NCBI GenBank assembly: GCA_025024175.1
Contig: QCXZ01000137.1
Span: 27,829,327-27,893,326 of the forward strand
Source: Rhyzopertha dominica
Taxonomy: Eukaryota > Arthropoda > Insecta > Coleoptera > Bostrichidae
Direction: 5' to 3'
DNA length: 64,000 nucleotides
Positions 21,794 through 32,177 of the stretch are shown one piece after another. How positions within the stretch are numbered: position 1 is the stretch's first letter; each line of letters opens with the position of its first letter. Position numbers and translations under genes: made by a program. Below the pieces are notes generated by a model. That model saw nothing but the letters and a program-made list of their open reading frames with translations, was not told the origin of the DNA and searched no databases.

Positions 21794-23326
21794 AGTACTG
21801 GGCAATACACAAATCCTGGTAATGCCTCTCTTAAAAGTTCCCGACACTGTCTTTACGCTAACAGTTCGTATTTTATTATCTTCTCCCGGATACACCTCAA
21901 CAATTCTTCATCTTTGCCATTGTAAAGGTGGCAAATTATCCTCCTTTAGAATGAACAAGTCCCCGACTTTTGGAAGAGCTGCTGCTTTGTCTTTCCACTT
22001 GCTTCGTTGTTGCAGCTCTGTCAAATACTGGTTTGACCATTTCTTCCAGAAATTTTTCTTCAATCGTTCTGTGTATTGCCATCTTGATAACGTATTTAAA
22101 GCTAGTGATTGCAAATTAGGCTCTACTGGTGCGATTAACGATTCACCAATAAGAAAATGTGCAGGGGTAAGGACCGAAAAGTCATTTGGATCGGAAGAAC
22201 GGGAGTTTAAGGGACACGAATTTAGACCGGCTTCGATGCTTACTAGTATGGTATACATCTCTTCGTATGTTAAAAGTGCATTTCCGACATTTCTTTTTAA
22301 ATGATATTTGAACGATTTAATTGCTGCCTCCCACAGACCTCCAAAGTGAGGAGTTCTGGGTGGTATAAAGTGCCAGGTAATATTAATTTTCAAAAGTTCT
22401 TTGCTTACCTCAGTTTTTGCAAGTTGTGATGAAAAAATGTTCAAATCTTTATTGGCACGAACAAAGGTAGCTTGATTGTCAGAAAACAGATTTGCCATAT
22501 GACCGCGTCTAGCTATCATTCTTTTTCATGTGCTTAAAAAACTGTCAGCTGTTAAATCAGTAACTAGTTCTAAGTGCACTGCCTTAGTGGCGAAACATAC
22601 AAACAAAACTACATAAGCCTTTATGATTCGTTTTCCTCGTCCTTTACTTTCTTTTATGTTGAAAGGTCCGGCATAATCGACTCCGCAGTTTAAGAATGGC
22701 CTTGCTGGCTCTACACGGTCTTTAGGTAAATTTCCCATCAGTTCCGTACAATTTTTAGGTGAATTGCGATAACATATTATGCATTCATGTAACAACTTTC
22801 GTGTAACATTCTATGCTGAGGTTATCCAAAACGCTTGTCTCAGAGAAGCTAATGTTGCCGTAATACCGGCATGTAAAAGGCGTTTGTGTTCTCGGAGAAC
22901 CAAAAGTTTAGAAACATGTGATTTTCCAGGCAAAAGTATAGGATGTTTCTGGTTATACTGTATGTGTGGTGCATATTTAAGTCTACCACCGACTCGGAGT
23001 AAACCATCTTCACTTACAAATGGATTTAGGGACAGAATATGACTGTTGCGTTCTGGTGATTTACCAGCCTTTAACTTACTTATTTCAGTTTTATATTCAT
23101 TAGCTTGAACTGTCTTAATTATGAAAAGTTGAGCGTCGTGTAACTCATTTACAGTAAGTGGAGATGTTAATTTATTTTTGTTCTTTAAGTTGTGTACAAA
23201 TCTTAAAATATAAGCGAAGACTCGTTGACGTTTATTAAAGTCAGAAAAACGTTCAAAAATTTGCAATAATTCCGTCTGATTAGCGATAAAAAACGAACAT
23301 AAGTTTACTACCCGCCTTTCAGGAAT
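21794..23326 (-). pseudogene. BEL element B integrase with in-frame stops
   Basis: From about 23326 down to 21794 one main frame encodes the linker (FERFSDFNKRQRVFAY), the GGRLKYAP…LLPGKS region, the zinc-binding segment (EHKRLLHAG … CIICYRN), the core with D in GVDYAGPF, D in SDNQATF and E in FGGLWEAAIKS, and the DUF5641 tail. It is interrupted by stops at 22811-22813, 22526-22528 and 21908-21910. A one-base frame change separates it from the protease segment near 23300. All three catalytic acidic residues remain. Only point lesions break this part, in contrast to the large deletion upstream. Confidence 0.85.
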
Positions 23327-23327
23327 G

Positions 23328-24930
23328 TCAGTTGCGTTTTGGGACTTCCTTTGGAACTATCGTATTTGGTCCGTTCCACCACAAATCTAAACTAGTTAAT
23401 TTTTGTAAAGTGGTGCCTCGCGATTTAAAAGTAACCCGTGTTTTGTATTTGATTGAACTGGTAACTTCATTGACCCCACACACTGTGACGTCAATTTCAA
23501 TGAGTTTTAGATCTAGTTTTTTACATACTTCTAGAGTAATCAAATTCGATTGCGAACCGACGTCTAAAAGAACCCGTAATTCGGAATGTGTTTTAGGAAC
23601 CTGTACAATCGCAGTTGACAACAGCACTTGTTTTGTTGAATCGCTACTAAAACAGCTGGTAGTTACCGTAGTTGGTGTTATTTTATTTACTTCATGATTA
23701 TGAGAAATTGAATTTGTAATTGCCTCAGAATTGTGCAATAATGCATGATGACGTTTGTTGCACACACGGCAATTAACACGACCTTTACAGTTACTTGTAG
23801 AATGATTCGATTTTAGGCGGTTTTTGCATAGTTTAAAGTCTTGTGAAATTTTAAATCGATCAATAACACTAATATTTTTGAATTCTTCACATTCCCCGAT
23901 GTTGTGAGAACCCTTGCATAGAATGCATTTTATTAAATTTTTGTTTGACGTAACATGGAGGACATTACGAGGTGTATTTACGAAAAGTATGCTGGTTAGG
24001 TTGAACAGATACAACTGATTTAGTATTTTTGTCTATCCCTAACGACTCTAAGATCTTACAACGTTTGTTTAAGAATTCCGTAAACTCTTGGAACCTGGGA
24101 ATATCCTTTAAGTTGGTTTCTTCGCATTCGCGTTTTCAATTAAAATCAAGTTTCTGTAGTATAGTATGGATCAATAATACGCCCCATTTGTCAGTTAGTA
24201 AATCTAGATTCTTTAGAACTTTGGTATGTAAATTAACATTATCAAAAAGGTTTCTTAAACTGTTTGCAGACGCTTTACTTGTAATGGGCAATTCAAACAA
24301 AGCATTTAGGCGATTTTTTTATTATGAATCGTTTGTTGTGATATCTTTCCGTTAAGAGATCTAATGCAATTTGATAATTTTCAGATATAGTTGGTAGTGT
24401 AGAAATTAGGTTAGCAGCTTCATTTTTAAGCACGATTTTAAATAATGTAGTTTTTGAAAGTCCTTTACATTTGGTTCATCGTGTATCATTGACATGAATA
24501 TTTCATGAAAATTTAACCATTGCTCATGTGTACCGTCAAAAGTAGGTAGTGATATAGATGACAATTTTAGATGTGACGGCAGATTGTCATTAGATAAAGA
24601 TGAATTTTCACTTATAGTTGCGGCTTGCAAATGTTGACTGGATTCAAAATGGCTAATGATTTCTTGTACTTCTGTACAAATATCATAATATGCGTTTTCA
24701 AACTCATCTCTGTGATGATCTTGATTGGGATCGAGTAACTCAATCTTAGCTTGAATTTGATCAAATTGATTTAGTATGTCTGTAAAGTTTTCATAGCAAA
24801 TTTTCAAGTTTAAAATCTGTTTTCTGTCAGGATTTTCAATGTTACGCACAAAATTGGAAAATTTTGTTAATTTTGATTTAAATACAGTTCGATTGCCAAT
24901 TAAAGGAGTTAATTCTTCTTTAGATGACAT
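23328..24930 (-). pseudogene. gag: BEL element B gag and protease, broken
   Basis: Gag starts at ATG 24928-24930 and stays open to 24406, with the DUF1759-like core (LPTFDGTHEQW … KLHYLKSCLK). Frameshifts and stops then break the part between 24405 and about 24015. The frame 24014-23328 has knuckles CILCKGSH…C and CRVCNKRHH…H, while the middle knuckle is damaged (CKNR for CxxC). The protease motif reads LLDVGSQSNL, so the serine or threonine of the D-S/T-G active site is replaced by valine. At about 23416-23426 the protease runs straight into SRG…LDLWWNGPN, a post-RNase H sequence, marking a deletion of roughly 650 codons relative to D. Confidence 0.83.
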
Positions 24931-25090
24931 TATTCATTTTGTTTAAAGAAAATGGTAAGGTATGTACACTATATGCTTGCAAGCATGAAGTCGTAATGAC
25001 AAAAGGTAAAAAATGGTAAGAAAATAGGAGAGCACTGACCTTGTTTATGGCGAATTCTTGCTCTTCTTGATGTAGACGATGCTTGATAGT

Positions 25091-25345
25091 GAATATCGCA
25101 ATGTATCCGACGGATCTCTTGATGTAACGTATTGCTCAGCGGATATCGCAATGTACCCGATGATTGTTTGTTGGGACGTGCCTTGTGGATATCGTAATGT
25201 ATCCGACGATGCAGACGTACCTTGGTGGATATCGCAATGTATCCTACGATGTATAACTTGGTGGATAACGCAATGTATCCGATGATGTGTACTTGGTGGA
25301 TCTCGTAATGTATCTTTGGTGGATATCGCAATGTATCCTATGACT
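25091..25345 (-). repeat. Leader tandem repeats of element B
   Basis: Seven imperfect units begin at 25091, 25141, 25187, 25227, 25263, 25298 and 25321, each with a core close to GGATATCGCAATGTATCC and spacers of varying length. They lie in the untranslated leader between the PBS and the gag start, where they are read on the minus strand as GGATACATTGCGATATCC. Their role is unknown; packaging or translation control would be speculation. Confidence 0.75.
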
Positions 25346-25385
25346 TGCTGTTCATCTGATGTCCGGAATGTGGCACAGAAGAAAG

Positions 25386-25403
25386 ATCCGGCTCGAAGGA
25401 CCA
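25386..25403 (-). promoter_or_regulatory. Primer-binding site of element B (tRNA-Tyr)
   Basis: The minus strand reads TGGTCCTTCGAGCCGGAT three bases inside the 5' LTR. This complements 18 bases of the eukaryotic tRNA-Tyr 3' end including CCA. Confidence 0.8.
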
Positions 25404-25406
25404 AAA

Positions 25407-25663
25407 TGTAGGGACCCGTACTAAAGATTATTTTCTTTTAGCAATCAGATTACCCTGTTGCGCTGGCGAAGGACCAGTATATTTTTTGATAAAAGAAACA
25501 CACGAAAACTTTAACATTATGTCTATTGACAACACTTACATCTTTCATACATCTACTCTTTGCGCTTTTCGGCACAATACTATCTTTACAGATGGGTTTA
25601 TTTGGGAGTGGGCGACAACCCCTCTACCCAGGCAATGCCATAAATCATTTGAGCGACCAAACA
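25407..25663 (-). repeat. 5' LTR of BEL element B
   Basis: 257 bp; partner of 21298-21552. Together with the PBS just to its left, this fixes the element's orientation as minus strand. Confidence 0.9.
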
Positions 25664-28041
25664 ATCGCATTTTGGTTCAATGGAGACTTCAATTCCCTTT
25701 CATGTGATATCAGGTTGTCTTTAGTGTCATGCTTATGGTTTTCGATGCAGTATTAATTTTTTCAATATACTTGAGTTATAAACAAACACCGATAGAAGAG
25801 CACAAACAGATGTCTTCCCAGTGAATGTAAAAAATGCAATTGATCAGCAAAAAACCGCTGAATCTCCACTTTCACAAGTATGTTACATTCTCTAACTGAA
25901 ACTCATGTCTAATAATGCAAACGGCAAACGGCCGTTACTGTAGATGTAAATGAAGGCCAATTCATTCCTGAACAAAAACTAACCCGTGTTGACGTTACGC
26001 ATCAATGTTGCGGTAGAATGAAACGGATTTCTTGCATCGTTTCATGACTAAGAAGTAAACATTAAATTAATTAAATCCATAGAAAATTAAATCCATAGAA
26101 TGTGATTCTGATGTGTCTTCAAAGAACTTGTAACTCATATTTGTTGTTTATGATTATAACGTAATTAGAATAAAACGTTTATTTCAAAAAAAAAACCGTC
26201 ATCGGCTATTTTTAACATCAAAAATTTTCATTTATCAGGTTTGCTTGAGGAGGCCGTTGCCCTTTTATTGTAAAATTTTCTGTTATATATTTTATATTAT
26301 CTAAGTAGTATAATTACGGTATACCTTCTTAGATGCTTATGTGAAATAGACGGTCTTGGTTATAAGAAAATCATTTACAATTCTGATGTTATCATTAAAA
26401 CATACAAAACGCGCTCTGGTCTCAACGCCAAGACAATTGCTTTTGCTGGCATACGCTTTTAGGGAAGGAGCTTACAATATTAATGAATGGAAGAAATATT
26501 AATAAAACAAGAGAATTAGGTCTTAATAATAAGGCGTGTGCTTCGGTATCAGAAAACATTTTTATTATAACTGAAAATACAAAGGCAAACGTAACTCCCA
26601 CGACATCAACCCTAAGAGCTTTCATAACAAAGTAATTTATAGCAACGCATCAGTGTTGTATTCAAAAATGAGGAATAATTTGCCACTGTGGGTTCTAGCG
26701 ATGGACTATTACGTAGTTTTCCTATTAATGCCGCTAAACTCTAACCGTGATATCGCCTAAAATAAGATTAATAGCCTGGCAACAAAAATACGAAAAGCAA
26801 TATATCACTCCGGTTAAGCTGTGATTTACTGCTCCGGTATACTAACCGTTATGCGTGGTGTACGTTGTCCCAAAAACCGACACGGGCTTAAAGCCTATAT
26901 AACTATACATAACCGCCAAATATGTAAATTCAAAATGCAAACTTGATAATTTAAAATATTATTCCAACAGCTTTGTAGAAAATTTAAGATTCGCAAGAAC
27001 TACAAACATTTATAAATACAAATAAAAACGTGTAGCTGTCACAGAAATCAGAAATTCGTGCAGATAGTTTGTAGTGATTTAAGTCATCTGCAATGTATAA
27101 GGATGACCATACGCCATGAAATTAAATTAGATTAAGTTAAATTTGAGGTACCTTAATTAGTTTTTATTGGAATCCTCATATATACAGCAATTTTAATTAT
27201 ACTTCAACAATGTGGAAAGATATTTGATATATACCAATTTGCCACTATAGTCATGCATAACCAAAAATTCACATATATGGTGACCAGAAAGAAGAACTTA
27301 TTAAGCAAAAATTAAATATATAATTACGTGGATAAGTACATACAATACAAAGTGCTAAGAGGACTTGTGCATGTTATTTGCTATATATATTAATGAATCT
27401 GCCTCTACGCTGGCATCCTTCTGCGTTTAATAAAAAAATGCAATCTATGCAGTTCTGCATAAATTTAGATAGGATTAGATAGATATTGGATTTTCAGTAG
27501 CCTATATTTGATAATTTTTTTAAGGATTGATATATATAAGAAATAAGCATTAATGATTTTTAATGTATCAAATTTTTTTAGCATGTATAGACCTAAATTG
27601 GATTCAACTAATGAACGCCAAATGGTTTTTATGTAATGCGGTGAAGTCTACAGTGCTTCGATGTTAAGAAAGAAAACCATAACCGGTGCGTAATTGTGAT
27701 AGCGAATCGTCTAAAAATGAGAAATTCTTAACAGTACACGCACCATGCAAACGCACACTTCATGCTTTCAGTCGCAAATATGGTCCAAATCAATATGCCT
27801 TGGAGATACCAAAATGTTTTCAAAAATTATTAAAGCAAAATTTATTATTTCCGTATAGACGGATTATTTACTTGAATACAGTTCCATTCTTTTTATGTAG
27901 GAATATATGGAGATGCATTACTTGATGAATGAACTATAGTGTTTGCCATCAAATACACTATAAAATAGCCCCTGCTTTAATTCTCGGGCGTATTCAGTTT
28001 ACCAATTACTTTCCTTTTTTCGAAGTGGAAATTTTAATACT
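25664..28041. other. AT-rich non-coding stretch
   Basis: Open frames are at most about 80 codons and show no recognisable domain. Nothing else is supported. Confidence 0.5.
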
Positions 28042-28271
28042 TAATTCTTCTTGAAGAAAGATATACTTAAAGTGTAATCCACTTTATGCTTTCGAGCGCT
28101 TTCGGCTAACAAGTAGCCATAGTCAGTACAATTACTATAAATAAAGAAAAATGGAACCTTTACAAATAGTTTAACTATTTAACTACTGACGATAGCTATT
28201 GTTAGCCGAAAGCGTTCAAAAGAATAAAGTGGGTTACACTTCAAGTATATTTTTCTTAAAGAAGAATTAAT
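28042..28271. repeat. Foldback (long inverted repeat) of 230 bp
   Basis: The arms 28042-28128 and 28183-28271 are reverse complements over about 86 bp at roughly 80-85% identity, with shared blocks such as TAATTCTTCT, ACTTTAT and CGCTTTCGGCTAACAA, separated by about 55 bp. RNA from either strand would fold into a long hairpin. It could be a foldback MITE or a hairpin small-RNA source; I recognise no family. The frame at 28179-28376 minus is explained by it. Confidence 0.8.
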
Positions 28272-29030
28272 ATATAGTTCAATTAACTGATTACAGATTT
28301 TGCTTATGTCTTGTTTAAAATCTTCTTTTAGATAATATGATTCAACACGACAGAAGTTTATTGAGTTAACTACCAATTGCTAGTGTATATAACTTACTAA
28401 AAATAAAATAATATTTAACTTTTTATTAAGGTCTTTGTATACTTACAATTTTCGTAAATGATATTAATCCTCACGAACTTCTGTATTGAGAGAGACTTTC
28501 CGTAAAACGTTTTTAAAAGTTATAAGGCTAAAATAATATATAGTAATTCTGTAATATTAATTTTGTAGTATGCATTACTTATTAAACGTTGATGATATAA
28601 TATTCTCGCCGTGATCAATTTAATCAGTTAATATACTTGCCTCTTTGAAGGTAGAATGAATCCTTCCCTTTATTCATTTACTTTGCGACCTGACTTTGCT
28701 AACATTCAACAAAGAAATCTTTATCTTTCTTGATTCCAAAGGCAAGGAAATAATCAACAAATGGATGGACCTATTGGTGCAAGAAAGGTTATGTATTATT
28801 AAAGCACACTGCAGAACACGCCTAACAAAATGTTTTGTAGACTTTGCCACTTGAATATACACTAGTAACACTGGCCGACAAAAAAACATTTGATGTAATA
28901 TGAAGCTGAATTGTAGTACAATGAACCCATCTACAGTTAAATATGACCAAGAAAATAAAACTTGTTACACGTAAGGTTTTCTTGTTACACTATTAGACAA
29001 ACCACGTACCTATTGGTGGTATAAGTAAGA
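28272..29030. other. AT-rich non-coding stretch
   Basis: No supported gene, repeat or RNA gene was seen between the foldback and the CTCF-like motif. Confidence 0.45.
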
Positions 29031-29044
29031 GCGCCATCTAGCGG
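29031..29044 (-). promoter_or_regulatory. CTCF-like motif
   Basis: GCGCCATCTAGCGG reads CCGCTAGATGGCGC on the minus strand, a close match to the conserved animal CTCF core (CCxxTAGxxGGCGC type). Occupancy cannot be judged from sequence alone. Confidence 0.4.
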
Positions 29045-29326
29045 ATGATACGCGATACGCGAAGCCCACACGTAGAAGCCACATGTCACGTAAACCACAG
29101 TTTGTTTTGTGTACCCATAACGGCTATGTTTTTAGCTAATTCGCGATTATTATCTGGTCTTGATGCGCATAAGTATTATAACAATAAAGTAGCATTATGT
29201 GATGGCGTAGAGGTGAGGCTCAAAGATTTGTTGGCTAATTTTGTCAACCTTAAAGCTAGCCTTCATGTATTAGCTGTTAGCAATTACCAGAAACAAAGTG
29301 TTTGTTTTGGACTTTCATGTCTCTAG
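29045..29326 (+). CDS. Unrecognised small open frame, possible gene fragment
   Basis: This 93-codon frame has a less AT-biased, protein-like composition than its surroundings, including SRLLSGLDAHKYY, VALCDGVEVRLKDLL and LKASLHVLAV. I cannot assign it to a family. A true start might be the internal ATG at about 29126, before FLANSRLL. No downstream exon or splice structure was identified. It could be the first exon of a mobile-element gene, a pseudogene or chance. Confidence 0.25.
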   Translation: MIRDTRSPHVEATCHVNHSLFCVPITAMFLANSRLLSGLDAHKYYNNKVALCDGVEVRLKDLLANFVNLKASLHVLAVSNYQKQSVCFGLSCL

Positions 29327-30117
29327 CATTTGTTAATTTAAACACTTCGGGCCGATTTATTCACGATAGCCAAACTGTCCCTCTTCTCGTGGAAAGATCT
29401 CTGTTTTTGTAACACTAATTTCGAATCACAGAGGCCAAGGCACATATACGGAAAAGGCATCCTTTCGGTATGTTGCCGAATAACCAACAACGCGGCAGTG
29501 CCAAGAACAGTATTTCGCCAACACGTTAACAGCTGCCATCCACTGAGTCACTGTCAGCTACTTTGTAAAACGCTAAAACCGCCGCCAAACGATTTCAACA
29601 TTTAGGAATGTCCAATCATTTTATTAAAATAACTCGAAAACGTATCGGACTTGTTGGACAAGTCTTGGCCTAACGATACCTAATCACCATACATAAAATA
29701 AAATTAAATACATCACTATGATACAAGCAAAATGCGAAAAAACTTTTTTAATCTTGATTCATTTTATGAGGGATCGCATGTTCTCTCTGCAAAAATCTAC
29801 AGTGACCACCCGTCATGGCTAGACCATCTTCCTTTGTAATGTATTTTGATTGTTCTTATATATTGATCGAATCATTCATCCCGCTCGTCGCTATTGTAAC
29901 CAGCTACCTACAAAGCTCTCAAAAACCGAGTTTCGAAAATATTGTATGGCTTTTACTGAAATTTCCCGCCATATTAAATCTCCTATTTTGAATTTTGAAA
30001 ATCTGGTGTCAATATCAGGAACGTCAAAAACTTAAATATACCCAACTATAACGCCGCTGAATTTTTCACAAATTTGTAGATAAATGTATTTTGGATACTA
30101 TGCACGTTTTTATTAGG
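29327..30117. other. Non-coding stretch before LINE fragment
   Basis: No domain or repeat recognised. The frame at 29850-30035 has no recognisable similarity. Confidence 0.4.
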
Positions 30118-32177
30118 TAGAGTAGCACGGCAATCTTTTGGCTTGGTTTGAGTCATATATATGACAGGTCTCAATTTGTCAGACGTAACAATTCTATTTA
30201 TCAGGATATAGTTCCCACTTCGGGTGTTCCGCAGGGTTCACATTTAGGCCCACTAGTTTTTATGAGGTTTATTAATGATATTGATCAATGCTTAAAGAAT
30301 TCAGATTTTTTGTTATATACTATGACTTAAAAATAATTAGACCTATAGGCAGTGGCGGCTCCTCGGGGTAGGCAAGGTAGGCACCGCCTACCTTGCAATT
30401 TCAATCAACAATGCTATAAAAAATAAATAATAATTAGCTAGAAATTTATAATTTTTAATGCAATTTGTTTTTATACCAGTGTTTACTTAATATTTCATCT
30501 CAAGTTTACCCATACCGCTCAAAAATTACGAACCGCGTTATTACGGCGAACGTTTAAATTGAGAATAGGCGACACAACTTGACCAACTGAAATTCATTCT
30601 CGGGCTATTCGCATTGCGAAAGAGGCCTATAGAGGTTTTAAATGACACCGACAGATGGCAACAACTTGCAAGTGTAAGATTTTTACTTTTTTTATCGTCT
30701 TATTCAAAATGAGACATCATAATAATCATGCAATAGGAAGACGTGACATAGGAATATCTTATATAAATTTTCAATATGCTCTGAACAGTTACAACACGGA
30801 TAAGATTAGGTGCTCTATTATTTAAATTAAGTACTGTTTCACGAGTTTCGTTTACGTTTTTACTCTTTTTGAGCTTATTATATTTTGAGTTTTGCTAAAT
30901 TGTTTGTTTAACATTCGATTTGGAGAAATTTAAGGTCGCTTAGAGCAGAAAACGAATAAATGTGCGGTGGTATACGAATAAAAATAAATGATTGGCATGA
31001 CCATTAAAATACACATATTCCAAGCTCGAAGACAATAATTATAATTGCTTATACAATATATGAGTATAAGGTGTCGCCTACCCTACTTGGAAGGTCACGA
31101 GCCGCCACTGTCTATAGGTTGTCAGGATGACTGCGAAAAGTTGCAAAACGACATCTCCAACATTATCAACTCAATAAGGTGTTTTTTAAATATAAAGAAA
31201 TGCAAGCATATGCGATTTTCGAGAATATTTGATAGAACTGTCGTTTACGATTACAATTATCAAATCAGCAATATAAAACTACAAACGTGATGAGTTGGGT
31301 GTGATGTTAGATTCCAAATTTAGATTTAAAGCACACATAGATACCATGATTGCCGGATCTCTTAAGACTTTGGGGTTTGTTATGAGAACATCTAAATATT
31401 TCAAGAATCCCAGATCAGTAATACTTCTATACAATTCAGTGGTTCGTAGTATATTAGAATACGCTTCCCTGGTCTGGAATCCTTACTACACAAGTATATC
31501 AACCGCATTGAACAAGTCCAGGTTAAATTTATAAAGACTATGATTTACCGTTTTAATAGGGTATTTACGTTTTAAATTATTAAAGCTGTCTTCGTCCAGA
31601 ATAATTGCTGGAATCTTGTTCCTACATAGACTCGTTAACTTTGAGGTCAAGTGTGACTATATTCTCACCTACTTATCATTTGCTATTAATAATTGCAACA
31701 CCCGCTCTTCTAGGCTCTTTTATATGCCCTTCCATAACACCAACTACACGGCAAATGCCCCTCTTGTGCGAATATTGATATTTTTGTATTGTCACTCTCC
31801 GGGACCCGAAGGTTTGCTGTCTCGGTCTTTGTCTAACACTTTGCTCTGCTTAGTTTCCTGTATTTTTTTAAATTATGCATAGTACCTTTAGGAACTCAAA
31901 TAGCTCGACTTCTATATACCTGCCTTATTTTTTTTGTACTGAACTCTCTGACTTTATATCTTTCTTTCTTTTATGTATATTCCATTATTATTATTTGTCA
32001 TTATTAATGTTTTCTGGGGTTTTTTTACTGACACATTTATGTATGATAAAAGTTTATTGTATTTGCTTAGATATAGTAAACATGTGAATGAAAGCTTATA
32101 TTTAGTGCAACTCTGCAAGTGGGAACGTGTTGTTCCTTTTGAGTTGACACATGTCTAAGTAAATAAATAAATAAAAT
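30118..32177 (+). mobile_element. 5'-truncated Jockey/CR1-like LINE, interrupted by a hAT-like element
   Basis: From about 30140 the plus strand encodes reverse-transcriptase motifs: DRSQFVR, then SGVPQGSHLGPL…INDI, and a frameshifted (A/Y)DDLKI block just before 30350. The frame resumes after the inserted hAT-like element with DDCEKLQNDI, LGVMLDSKFRFKAHI, LYNSVVRSILEYASLVW and a C-terminal NTRSSRLFYMPFHNTNY region (to about 31770). The element ends in a TAAATAAATAAATAAA tail near 32158-32177, typical of Jockey/CR1-group LINEs. Frameshifts and stops make it a dead copy, and the 5' part including the endonuclease is missing. Confidence 0.78.
30350..31110. mobile_element. Non-autonomous hAT-like element, copy 2 (761 bp), nested in LINE
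   Basis: Same CAGTGGCGGCTC … GAGCCGCCACTG termini as the copy at 14915-15804, flanked by CCTATAGG (30342-30349) and TCTATAGG (31111-31118), an 8-bp TSD with one change. It splits the LINE reverse-transcriptase frame exactly at the TSD. It lacks about 130 bp of the interior found in copy 1. Confidence 0.88.

Larger units (their letters stand above)
21298..25663 (-). mobile_element. BEL/Pao LTR retrotransposon B, RT-deleted and degenerate
   Basis: The LTRs at 21298-21552 and 25407-25663 are about 94% identical, both beginning TGTAGGGACC and ending CAAACA on the plus strand. Flanks ATCAC (21293-21297) and ATCGC (25664-25668) fit a 5-bp TSD with one change. Coding order on the minus strand is Gag, zinc knuckles, protease and integrase. 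As in A, reverse transcriptase and RNase H are absent, but the breakpoints differ. Several stops and frameshifts occur in gag and integrase. It is the oldest of the four by LTR divergence. Confidence 0.92.

Noticed and set aside
25045..25404. Minus-strand frames of about 120 codons in the leader of element B as an upstream protein
   Set aside because: They are translations of the tandem leader repeats (periodic RIHCDIH-type peptides in overlapping frames) with no conserved domain.
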